Assembly: GCA_002270565.1 (NCBI GenBank)
Contig: NQMI01000029.1
Location: 94,521-158,520 of the forward strand
DNA length: 64,000 bases
Source: Stenocarpella maydis
Taxonomy: Eukaryota; Ascomycota; Sordariomycetes; Diaporthales; Diaporthaceae
Direction of reading: 5' to 3'
Shown: piece by piece, positions 1 through 10,725 of the stretch
Numbering within the stretch: the stretch's first letter is position 1
Layout: each line of letters opens with the position of its first letter
Made by a program: the position numbers and the translations under genes
Notes under the pieces: model-generated
What the model was told of the DNA's origin: nothing
Database searches by the model: none
The model's input: only the letters and a program-made list of their open reading frames with translations

Positions 1-264
1 TTCTCGGACAACGGCATCATGCGCAAGCAGCATATCAACCTGCTGGCCACGCACTGCGCCGCGCTGGCGTGCGTCCTCGACAACTTTGAGACCAACACGT
101 GGGACCTCAAGGAGGACCTGGGCCTCGACCAGAAGCAGATGACGCAGTATTTTATGGAAATCGGCGCCGTGGCGAAGAAGACCAAGGCGGAAGGGAGGAT
201 GGACGTCGTCGCGAGACTCAAGCTGCCTCTTGTCTTCCCCAAGATGAGGCAGAGGAGACGGTAG
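1..264 (+). CDS. RPA49: RNA polymerase I subunit A49-like protein, C-terminal fragment
   Basis: The reading frame is open from base 1 and ends at TAG 262-264, so only the last 87 residues are present and the gene starts left of the window. The fragment has the pattern I know from the end of fungal A49 (RPA49/POLR1E): a helical stretch around LLATHCAALACVLDNF, then WDLKEDLGL, then an ending of the form ARLKLPLVFPKMRQRRR. In the family this is the tandem winged-helix region, which binds DNA and helps Pol I initiation and elongation in the nucleolus. No intron is visible in this part. The identification rests on the C-terminal pattern only; a protein search with the 87 residues would settle it. 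Confidence 0.78.
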   Translation, partial: FSDNGIMRKQHINLLATHCAALACVLDNFETNTWDLKEDLGLDQKQMTQYFMEIGAVAKKTKAEGRMDVVARLKLPLVFPKMRQRRR

Positions 265-3200
265 AATGCTTGACTTCGGCGGAGAGGGTTGTGTGTGCGC
301 CAACTGGGCCCCTATTGTATCCACCTGCGCGTGTGGCGGTAGGTCATCGTTTTTTTGGTTTGTGGCATTTGCAGTATTGCATATGGTTTGGCTGGGAAAA
401 TTGCATATTCGTCTCGGAGGAGGGCAGTTCGCCCATTGCATTTCACGGAATATCCCCACGGCCGGTAGGTTGGATGGAGCCATGTAGATCGGCGAATACT
501 GGGTTTCGATGGATTGCAAGATGATGGCAGGCTTCTTGGCTGTCTACTATGAACTCGGCATGCCCACGCCTCAATCAGGGAAGACTTGACATGAAGGACC
601 CCCGCATTGCACTCATGTAAGTCTAGCCGCCTGAAAAAAGGGGGGGGGGGCAAACTCACCGTGTCCCTGTGGGCTTGAGGGCATGGGTTAGTCCCCAGAG
701 CTGTGTGACTAGCCTCATAATTTACAACTTGACTTGCTCAAGAGTCTAGCTTAGCCTGTGCTCGTCTTGGGGGCCTGTTTATAGCCGATGTTATCTTGGT
801 TCTCCCTTATGCCTTTGCAATATGTACTGACGACCCTCACGACTGGGCATGTAGGGCTAACTCCATTCAGCTGTAGAATATCTAGGAAAGCTACATATGG
901 CATACTATGTACTATTTCACGTATACCGGTAGTCCCCATGAAGGCAAGGCCATGCTGTCTATCCGTAGGAGCGAGATTGGCTGAGCAGCAGTGCCTTTGG
1001 GAACCGGCGGAGACGAGTGTTCTTCTGCATGCTACCAGTCGAAGATTTCTGCACTGCCTTCGATGAGTCCAGGACTTGAAGGGCATTTACAAGGTTCATC
1101 ATGAAATCTAGATAGACATCGCCGCGTCTATTCATGCCTGTCGAAACCACCATCAGGAAAGCTGTGTACTGGGTGGCGGACAGCCGTTTTAAGGGTTTAA
1201 CCCCCACAACCCCTGCACGCCATCCCGCAGTCTATACGGATACGGCCAAGTTTATACCGAAATAAAAGGTGCACAGGAGACGACATAGCAGTGGGGCTTC
1301 GGTGACTCTTTCCCTCCAAGATCATGGTGAAGCAAAAACCGAAGGAGAGGTCTGACAGCTTTACACAGTGGGCAGCAGCCACGAAGTTCGCCATGGACGT
1401 TGAACTGTCAGGTCTGAGGACGTGCCATATGTCACAAACAGCTTCTCCAGATGCCCCCAAAATGGCAGTGAGCCGGGCCTGACAATATTGGGACCAACGC
1501 CCTCAGCACCTTGCAGGCCTCAACACTACAATGGTCAAGGCGCTCCCATATTTTCTACTAGGCGACGGTCATACGAGATTCAATAGGCCCATCATTTAGA
1601 CGCATGGCTGAGCAGTCGGAACTTGGTGTAGACAATGGATCGGCAGGCACCGAATGCTCAGCCGGAGACGGGTCTGTGAACGGACCGGCGTGCCAGCGTG
1701 CCCAGCGGATCTCGACCCATCGGGGGCCAACGCGGGCAAGGGAGTGAATGAGCGGGCGGTCGGCCTGGAAGGAGCCAACCAGCCAAAGCTCGACCGTCCG
1801 CTTCTCCCTCCCCTTGCTGCCCAGGTGTCCGGGCCTGCGGGAGCAGCCTCGCCCGTCGATTCGATTCGTCCAGGGGCAGACCGTCAGTCCTGCCAGTCAC
1901 CCTGGGGCCCAGCACGCATGGCATCTGGCATCTTGCGTCGAAGGGTCTGGCAGGCCCGAGGCCGAGCTTGCCGGATCCTGGACCCTCTTAAGCATTGAGT
2001 GGCCCACGTCTGGGCGGCTCTTGAGCCTCATCCCCATCCCCATCCCCATCCCCCATTGTGGAGTGGTCCCGACAGCGCGGCACCCTACCCCAGAAAACCT
2101 AGCAGCAGATGACGTGACGACACATGCCAAAACAACTTTCCCATTTGAGTAGTCTGTTTTCTTTTTTTTCTTCTTCCCCCGAAGCCATCGTGGTGTCGCG
2201 AACAGGCACACGTATTTGAATATCGCGCGCATATGCTCAATTGGCATCCAAAATGACCTTTATTCGCGAGATGCATCGCCAAGAGTGCGATTCTGGTTAA
2301 CTCATATGATTGCGACTGTCCAGGCCGGTCGTCGCAGCTCGTGTGTAGATTCTGTTTGACGGGGGCGTCAAGACGTCGGTGATGGTGGTTCACCCGACGT
2401 GAATGAGCTACGGACTGGGGCCAGGGGCCGTATTCGGGACATGATTGGTCCAGGGGCGTGACTTGACCCGCTTTTCGCCGGAACGCGTCGCAGCGGTTTT
2501 CCCGCACAGCCCAGTCGCTGGCGTGAACGTGATGGGCGTCAGAGGAGGTCACTTGCAGCCACTGCCCGCTGCCCGCTGCCCTGGCCTGGCCTGGCCTGGC
2601 CTCTGCCCTCTGCCCGCTGCAACCTTTCCCCCAGGCAGTGCTGCTCGCCCATCATTCCTCGATCACAGCAAACTTTTTGCACTTCATCCATTTGCATGCT
2701 CATTTCTGCATCCTTTCATTTCTGGACGGTGCACACAATGCTCTGCTCATCGCCATAGTCCAACCCTGCCCACGAGCCAAACCCCGACCACCGCCCTCGA
2801 CCGCGCTGCCCCGTCCCGTCCCGGTCCCCGACCAGCCCAGCGCATCGCAGCGCAACGCCGTGTGTGCAGTGCAGTGCACCCACGACGCGCTGGCAACCTG
2901 CCAGGCAGCACGCCACCCCACGAGCATCTCCATGACCAAGATAACCACCACACCTGCCATCAACCAATTCCTGCAGACACTACATCTGGATCGCAACGTG
3001 TGTGCCCCTGAATATAGATTTCTAAATGTGTTCCGACTATGCCGTACCCACCTCGCAGCTCATATTCTATCCCCCTACATCACAGCACAACACTAAGCTA
3101 TACATGTTTTACTGCGCATGGCAGCTCCCCCCCTCCTCCTCCCTCCACCAACCACCCGCGCATACAAGAAGCTGACCTGGCTATGATGCAGTAACCGCTG

Positions 3201-3348
3201 CTTCTTGATCTATATGCACTGTAGTCTCCAAGCGGAACCAATTCACACTCAAGTCCTGTAACACCAGCGCCGTTCAACAGTTTCGGTCCAAACATCACAA
3301 CTTTTATTCCTCTGCCGTGCCTCGGCTTTCCTAGCTTGTCGCCCAGCA
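265..3348. other. Intergenic region with low-complexity tracts upstream of the AAA ATPase gene
   Basis: This 3.1 kb holds the 3' flank of the A49-like gene and the promoter of the AAA ATPase gene. I see no supported gene. Short overlapping minus-strand frames at 751-1460 have no recognisable domain. Visible elements are a (CCCCAT) array at 2031-2055, a CCTGG pentamer array at about 2578-2602, a pyrimidine- and CA-rich stretch from about 2640 to 3340, and a CCAAT box at about 3235, roughly 110 nt before the ATG. Confidence 0.6.
2031..2055 (-). repeat. Hexanucleotide array (CCCCAT / GGGGAT), G-quadruplex candidate
   Basis: Four consecutive CCCCAT-type units followed by a C run lie on the plus strand. 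The minus strand therefore carries at least four G4 runs separated by AT, the arrangement expected of a stable intramolecular G-quadruplex. It is not telomeric (no TTAGGG). Confidence 0.75.
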
Positions 3349-6300
3349 ATGGCGCCGGGTAAGAGGAAGAGGGACCCCCTCGAAGGATTCGATCCAAACC
3401 AGTCAGACCCCGAGGACGAGAACTTCGATCCCTCCGAGGCCCGCCCAAGACGACAAAAGAGGGCTCAGCGCGCCTCTCGCAAAACAACCGGCCGCTCCCG
3501 CTCAAACAGGTATCGTGGCTCGGACATCGACGAAGACGATGAGGAGCTCTCCGATAGTATGGCAGAAGACTCCTTTGGCGGGGATGACTCTGAAGACGAA
3601 GACGCTGAAGTTCCCGTCAATGCCGCCGGTCGCCGAGCAAGGAAAGCCGCAGTCCATCACCCAAGCTATAGGGAGGAGAGTGATGACGATGTTGTCAATG
3701 ACTCCGTCGAAAATACAGATGCCGACCAAGAAGAAACTCCGAAGCCAAAGACGAGGGGAAAGATCGTCACCCTGAAGCTCAACCAGGCCAGTCGACGAGG
3801 CATCAAAGAGCCATTGCCGCCAGCGCCATCCACCCGTCGAACTAGGGCAAAAACTGAGGAAGGCGACGAGCTCGTCGAGCTATCGACATCAGGGAGGCAC
3901 CAGCAGCCAGCTCGAGCCTCATCTAGGAGCAAGAGTCCGGAGACCATGAGCCGCGCCACCCGCAACGCCAGGGCGGCGAAGGGTATTAAGAGGCCGACCA
4001 CAGAGCCTATTGAGGAGGCCTCTCACGAGACTAGTTTCCAACCTCAAGAAGACGAAGCAGTCGAGGAGCCCCCGGAAGAGGCTGATGCCGACGCCGACGC
4101 CGACGTGGTGGAGGACTCTGCTCCGGAGGCTGCAGTAAATCAAAGCGACGGTGGCGATGTGCCGACCCCCGTCCAAGGTGATATCGTAATGGATGAGGCG
4201 GATGGGGATGCACCTCAAGAAAAGGAAGCAGAGGATGACTCAGATGACGTCCAAACTGCTCGTAGGATGACCAGGTCCTCCCGCCAGGGCAATAAGGCCG
4301 TTGCTGCCGAGGATGGCGATGAGGAATCTGACGTCCTCCCGCGGCGCACAACTCGTCTGAGGAGGAAGGGGAGTGACCAAGGGAAGAAGAACAGCCAGGA
4401 TCAAAGCAGTGACTTCGAACCAGAAGAGTCTGGTGGGGAAGGCTCCGCATCTGAAAAAAGCGCCAACGGCCGCGACGCTGATGACGACGATGGGGAGTAT
4501 TCTAGCTCAAGGCCCTCGCGCGGGAGAAGCAAGGCGGCGGCCAGCAGCCAAAAGCGGGGCCGGGCCCGAGAGACCGACGACGAGATGCTTGACCCCGACG
4601 AGTTGGCCGAGGAGGCCGATGATCTGCGCAGAACCTCCCGCTCCCAGACCCGTGCCGCTCGAAATCGCCGCCAGTCCACGCCGATTGCTTATGAGATTCC
4701 CTCCAAGAGAAAACGCAACAAAGTTGATTATACGATAAGGCCGTTCCAACAGATGGACGTTGAACAGGAGGAGGAAGAATCGGCGCCAGCAGCCGCCACA
4801 CCAGGTCGCCGGAAGCGCGGTAATGGCGGGGCCACAGACCGCTACCTCAACACGACCTATGGTCCGTTTGGTGGAGCTGGTGGCTTGGGCTCCCTGCTCG
4901 GAGGACCCTGGGGCACGGGTGCCGCCGGGGGCGTTGATTCGGATAGCAGTGACGACGAGATGGGTGCGAGATATGGTGTCCCCGGCGCTGTGGGTGTGAC
5001 TCCAACGGCAGCCACCGGACCTGGATTACCACAAGGGGCGGCGGCTTCCAACCTGGAGAACCTTGGCATCGGCGCGACGCCGAACGTGGGAAAGGTCAAG
5101 AACCAGAAAGCACTTGCGGACGCTGACCCTCTCGGAGTCGACATGACTGTCGACTTCAACCAAGTTGGCGGCCTAGCTGGCCACATCAACCAGCTCAAGG
5201 AGATGGTGCAGCTGCCGTTGCTATATCCTGAGGTCTTCCAGCAATTCCATGTCACCCCCCCGAGAGGTGTTCTGTTTCACGGACCGCCTGGTACAGGCAA
5301 AACTCTGCTCGCAAGAGCTCTTGCGAATTCGATCGGTAGCGGCGGTCGCAAGATCACATTCTATATGCGCAAGGGAGCCGATGCTCTCAGCAAGTGGGTG
5401 GGTGAGGCCGAAAAGCAGCTGCGGCTGCTATTCGAGGAGGCCAGGAAGACGCAACCAAGTATCATCTTCTTCGATGAGATTGACGGCCTGGCACCTGTTC
5501 GGTCTAGTAAGCAAGAACAGATTCACGCCTCAATCGTGTCAACCCTGCTGGCCTTGATGGACGGCATGGATGGACGTGGTCAGGTCATCGTCATTGGTGC
5601 CACCAACCGACCGGATAACATTGATCCTGCACTCAGGAGACCGGGTCGGTTCGACCGAGAATTCTACTTCCCTCTGCCGGATGTGGATGGTCGCAGAGCA
5701 ATTCTTGATATTCACACGAAGGATTGGGGTCTCTCACCCGATTTCAAGCAGAGCCTGGCGGAGAACACGAAGGGGTACGGCGGTGCTGACCTCCGAGCAC
5801 TCTGCACCGAGGCTGCTCTCAACGCCATCCAGAGGACATATCCTCAGATATACTCATCGGAGCAGAAGCTTGTAGTGGACCCAAGCAAGATCAGCATACA
5901 CGCGACAGACTTCATGATATCGATCAAGAAGATGGTGCCTTCTTCTGAACGATCTGCGTCGTCAAATGCAGCACCTTTGCCCAAGGCTGTGGCACCTCTT
6001 CTCCGCGACCAGCTTGCGGCGATTGAGGAGCTCGTCAAGACGATACTACCGTTGAAACCAAAGATCACTGCCTTGGAAGAGGCGATGTTCGAACCTTATG
6101 AAGATGCTGATCATGGCTTTGGCCGAGAGAACTTGCAGCAAGACTTCGACCGCTCTCGCCTGTTCAGGCCAAGATTGCTGATTACGGGCCAGCCAGGCAT
6201 GGGTCAAAATTACGTCGCATCTGCCATCCTCCACCACTTTGAGAGAGTACATGTAGAGCGTTGTGATTTGGCTACGATTCTTGGTGACGGGAGGGTATGT

Positions 6301-8456
6301 GTCTCCTTGCTTCTTTGCTTATGAAGAGCCCCAGCTGACAGACTCATTATAGCCCCCGGAGCAGGTCATAACTGCAATGTTCTCGGAGGTCAAACGCCAC
6401 AAACCGAGCGTGGTATACATTCCTCATGTAGACACATGGTATTCGACTCTGGGTGCCACCGCCCTCAAAGTCCTGACAACAATGCTTATGGATATACCGC
6501 CCTACGAGCCCGTGCTTCTTTTTGGCACGGCAGATTGCGAGGTCAGTGAGCTCGACCGGGACATATTGAGAGCTTTATTCCCGTTCTCGAGGAAGAACAG
6601 AGTAGAAATTGCCCGCCCCAATAGCGTAAGTTGCCTGCCTAGTAGCCCTGCCTTCATCGTCATCACGACTGACACCGAGATAGGAAAACCGCATGGAGTT
6701 CTTCTCCAACATGGCGATGCATGTCAAGAAGTCGCCTTCTGAGTTCCCCGATCCGTCTACGAGAAAGAAGAGGGTACTCGAAGAATTGCCTGTGGCTCCG
6801 CCGCCGCCGCCGAAGCCCAAGTCTAAAGCTGAAATTAAGAGTGAGCTGAAGAGGGACCGGCAACTGCTGAACCTCTTGAAGATGAGGCTGCAGCCGGTGA
6901 TGGATCAGTTGAAGAAGGGCAAGTACCGAGTGTTTTACAAGCCCATGATCCCCTACGACAAGATCAGGTATCTCTTCGAAGAGGCCGACCCCAACTATGT
7001 CAGCCCGGACGTGCCGCAACACAGGCCGTACGTAATCTCCAAGGACAGCCATGGGACCGAGGGACTGCTTGAAGTCGAGACCGGGAAGTTCTACTACAAC
7101 CTTGAGCTCATAACAATTGAAGAGCGGCTTTCCAACGGATACTATGCCCGCCCCAAGGATTTCTATAGAGATATCAAGACGCTTGTTCATGACTCGAAGA
7201 ACGTGGGTGACAAGGACAAGATCCTCAAGTCGAATGAAATGGAGAGCAACGTGGATGTGGACATGGGCGAAATCGAAAACGCCCTCGGCGGCCCAGGTCC
7301 TTGGGAAGCACTCCACCAACGACAGCTTCAGCGTGCTGCTGAAGCCGCTGAGAAGGCGAAAAAGAAGGCTGCGATGCGAAACGCCGTCGGCATGGTCGAG
7401 GATAGTGAGCAGGTCGGCCCCATAAGGATCGGTGCACTCTTGGCGCCGGAGAGCACGACGATGGCACGATTTAGGGTCATGAGCCCCGAGGAACGTGACG
7501 AAGCCGGAGATTCTCACATGAGCAACGGCAACACGGTACCCTCCCGCGCGCCGGAGGAGGGCGGCAGTGACGAGTCAACACAGGCATTTTCGCAAATGGG
7601 GCCGCCACCTGCGGTGCAACCTCGCCCGAGCACGACTGTCTCGGTCAGAAATGCTGCAGGAGAGACGCAAGTATCGCAGGTCTTGCAGGTCTCGCAGGCC
7701 TCGCAGGTCTCACAGGTCTCGGCACTGACCTCGCTGCCACATGGTGTGTCGCCTTCCGCCGTGCTCAATGAGGCCTCCACGACCAACGACCCGTCATCGA
7801 CGACGAACAAGTCGTCGAGCAACTGGAGCACTCAAGCAACTAATGGTTTCCATGGCGACGCGGAAAACACTTCTCAGCTGCCTGACACGCAGCCACCAGG
7901 GGACCACGCTTCTGGGCCGAGCCAGCACACGGGCTCGAGTCATTCGCCTTGGATGCACTCGCAAGCCGACGCCCTTGCGCACGGTAAGCTCAGCAACGTC
8001 GGTTACGGCGCGCCGAATACGCAGAGCAGCCCGACCTCATCCCAGGTCCCAACCGATCGACGGGCCTCTAGGATTGGTCTCCCCAATCTCCTCAACGACC
8101 CTGTATCTGTGTCTGACAACTCGTCTATCCGCAACTCCGGCGGGTCGTCGTCTTCGTCACAGCATATGCCGGTGGTGCACGACGGACAGGTACAACAGTT
8201 CCTGAACGACCTGACGGAGCGAACGTCGGGGTGCACGATCGAGCAGCTGGAACAAATTAACCGCGAGCTGATGGACCATATCTGGCTGTCTAGGCATGAG
8301 TGGAACCGTATGAAGGTTCTCAACCAGCTGCTCAAGATTTTCAATGACACGATCGGAGACATCGAGGAGATGCAGGGGGTGGGGCAATCGAGCCAGGAGC
8401 TGAACGACGAGCGAGCCAGGGAGTACTACAGCGGTGGCAGCAGCAGCAGGCATTGA
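3349..8456 (+). CDS. YTA7: Bromodomain-containing AAA ATPase (Yta7 / Abo1 / ATAD2 family)
   Basis: Three coding exons, 3349-6294, 6353-6625 and 6684-8456, give 1,663 aa. Both introns are 58 nt with GTATGT and GTAAGT donors and TAG acceptors. The first ~480 residues are acidic and basic low-complexity sequence. The first AAA module has Walker A GPPGTGKT (about residue 645) and Walker B IIFFDEID (about 705). The second AAA module has a broken Walker A, GQPGMGQN (about 947-954), lacking the Lys and Thr. A bromodomain-like helical region follows at about 1133-1270, then a Ser/Gln-rich tail and a C-terminal helical segment. In yeasts this family forms hexamers that act on histone H3-H4 and nucleosome density in chromatin. 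The order acidic arm, AAA1, inactive AAA2, bromodomain is diagnostic. The start ATG has context AGCAATGG. Confidence 0.95.
7665..7720 (+). repeat. 9-bp coding repeat in the ATPase tail
   Basis: About six imperfect CAGGTCTCG-like units encode a run of VSQ/ASQ/LQ triplets inside the Ser/Gln-rich tail of the AAA ATPase. The unit length keeps the reading frame, so copy-number change would alter tail length without truncation. Confidence 0.8.
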
Positions 8457-10452
8457 GAGGAAATGGATGAGTGGGCGGTGCGCTGTTGCAAGGGGAGATG
8501 CTGCAGAGAGAGAACAAGGAAAGTATAAAAAAAAAATCAGGGGTTTCTGCATTAGACAAGGCAGGAGGTGAGGGCTTGGGAGGGCGCAATTATCTCTCAT
8601 CTGGTTCTGATTTCTTCGGCTCTTCCTCCGTAGCAGGCGTCCCTTTTTATTGCCTCGCACCACAGAGCAACACAACAAAACATCTGTATAATTACCAGTG
8701 GCTTCTCTGCTGGGGGGAGTGAAGGTGCCCACAAAGAGCGAAGGAGGCATGGGGCGTCAGGACGGGGTCCCCACTGAGGCATAGGTCATTATTTACTCCC
8801 CCCCCCCCACTCCTTGGACAGACACTGTTGTTTTCCGATAGAGGCATGTTCACTTAGCACCGGCCGGTCAGTCAGTCCCGCACAGGAGAGAAGTCAATAA
8901 TGAAGAATAATTTCTGGGGGCCTCATGATTTTGTTTTCCCTAGAGACTTCCCTCATTCCAACAATCTCAGTCATGGGTATCGTGACTGGAGCATGTCAGT
9001 CTGCAAATACAGCCGGGAGGAAACCGGCGCCTGCACCATAAGCAGCATCGGCTCCCTCCCCCTGACGGAAGTCAGCCAGTCCATGGGGTGAACCAATATA
9101 GGTGAGGTACGCAGTCGTGGTGGTTTCGCCTTGTTCTCGTCCTTTTTACTTCTTTTTCTTTTGCCCCTTTCCTCTCACAGGAGGGGGAGGTGTAGACTGA
9201 GTATTAGTAAACATTGATAATGGTAGGATAATCGGTCCTTTAAGCAAGGGGAAAAGACGCTGCCGCCCGGTACAGAATAGTAGGTTAATATACCTGGTGC
9301 AAGAGTGGCTAGCCCGCCCCCGGCCGCAGCAGCCGGTACCAGGAGAGAAAATAGGTGATAGATGGTTGCCCCCATCCTGCCATCCCTGCCCTGCCCTGTA
9401 CCCTCGGGCCGTGTGTGGATGCACGGTGTATGCGGGTAACTACTTGCAGGCGTATCGGGCCCGCGGGGGGTGGGGGAGGGCGCGTGGGGAGCGTAGGACA
9501 AATCTATCTATCCTAGGTACTCCGTACCGACATGTCTCTTGGGGGGGGGNNNNNNNNNNNNNNNNAAGGGGGGGGGGGGGGAGAACGTGTGGGGTTAAGG
9601 GGAGTGGGAGACGCTGTCACATTGGGGGTCGCCCGGCCGGGTGTCCCGCCGTCCGATGTGTGCGTGTGTGTGTCTCGTGGTGGCCATTTATGAGGCTCTT
9701 CGTGACAGGCACAGACACTCAACCCACACATGCTACCTACCTAGGTAGGTAACTAACTGACTTACGACACGAGAAGGGTGCAGGTTTGATGTTTGGTGGT
9801 GTGTGTGCTGGCCCGTCCCCCCCGGGGGGGTGTGGGGGGCGAGAGCAGTGGTGAAACCCGCAAGGCTGACCTATTGAGGGTCCAGGGTCCCGGCGTTTCA
9901 TCGCCTCCGACCGAGCCTTGTCCATGAGGTCGTGCCGGGCAGCAGACATATGGCTGTCTCTGTATCGGATCTGCAAGGAAGGTGGTGGAGGGTTCTCCGG
10001 ACGGTGTTTGGTAAGAAGTACTCTTCTTGGTCGGGGCCCATTGGAGGGAACAATTGTCGCTTGTCCGGGCTTGCTCTCCCTCTCGGCCGCGGGTGAGATG
10101 CACGGACGGGATCGCGGATTTGTTTTGCTGGTTTTGTTGGTTTTGTTGGTTTTGTTGTTTTGTTCTTATTCGAGTGACCGGACATGCTCAATCTGGAACT
10201 GACAAATACCCTCCTGGCTTCCGCGTCAAAACTGCTCTGCCGGGTTGAGCAGGCGGGCCCTGTTGACATGACCGACGTCAACTCTATCCCACCTGCGTAT
10301 CGGCCCGTTGTACTACCGGCTTGCTACCCTTGGCCCACGCCGCATACAGCCTTATATTAATACCCCTCGCCCTATAAAGGCAGCCCTGGTTAGTACCATG
10401 GACCGTAAACACTCGACCGACGCTAGCAGACGACAAGGCCTCGGTCTGCAAG
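8457..10452. other. Intergenic region with assembly gap and homopolymers
   Basis: This is the 3' flank of the AAA ATPase gene, containing an A run at about 8527, a C run at about 8801, GT-rich tracts, a GTTTT/GGTTTTGTT array at about 10131-10165 and the N gap at 9550-9565. I see no gene; the short frames here have no domain or signal. Confidence 0.6.
9541..9585. other. Assembly gap (16 Ns) between G homopolymers
   Basis: Ns occupy 9550-9565, with nine Gs on the left and a long G run on the right after two As. The gap is most simply an unresolved poly-G tract; the true length is unknown. Confidence 0.95.
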
Positions 10453-10629
10453 TTATTCTAGCTGCACGTCGGCGCTCCGGCGGCATGCCCCAGCGCACTC
10501 GGCCGCGGTGTCACAGCTGTAGCACGCCGAGCCGCTCTGGACCTGGAGGTCGCCGCCCGAGCCGCCGCCGGCCGCCCGTGCGGAGGCTGCGAGGCCGAGG
10601 AGGCTGAGGACGATGGCGTAGGCTTGCAT
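10453..10629 (-). CDS. Small secreted cysteine-rich protein, unknown function
   Basis: A single-exon frame of 58 aa runs from ATG at 10629 to TAA at 10453-10455. The N-terminus looks like a signal peptide: MQAYAIVLSLLGLAASARA, with likely cleavage after an AxA at about residues 17-20. The mature part (about 38 aa) starts with a Gly/Ser-rich stretch and has four cysteines at residues 36, 39, 45 and 49 (CxxC-x5-CxxxC), enough for two disulfides. The start context is AACAATGC with a purine-rich leader, and a TATA-like CAATATA lies about 90 nt upstream, as in expressed fungal genes. It stands alone in a long spacer between the AAA ATPase gene and STE50. Effector-like and antimicrobial-like proteins have this layout, but I recognise no family and assign no function. 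Chance occurrence of a signal peptide plus four cysteines cannot be excluded. Confidence 0.55.
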   Translation of the reverse strand: MQAYAIVLSLLGLAASARAAGGGSGGDLQVQSGSACYSCDTAAECAGACRRSADVQLE

Positions 10630-10718
10630 TGTTTTCTTTTCCTTTCTTTCTTTCTTCTGCGATTGTTATTTTTGCTGTTGGGCGATGATGCTCCGCTCTC
10701 AGATGGACACTAGTAGAC

Positions 10719-10725
10719 TATATTG
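10719..10725 (-). promoter_or_regulatory. TATA-like element upstream of the small secreted protein gene
   Basis: The minus strand reads CAATATA here, about 90 nt upstream of the ATG at 10629, followed by an A/G-rich leader (10630-10662). It is a positional call only. Confidence 0.3.

Noticed and set aside
751..1460. Overlapping minus-strand frames, including a segment with TAFLMVVSTGMNRRGD
   Set aside because: Looked protein-like for a few dozen residues but no frame continues through plausible splice sites and no family is recognised.
9918..10202. Plus-strand frame with a VLLVLLVLL run resembling a membrane helix
   Set aside because: The run is the translation of a GGTTTTGTT microsatellite.
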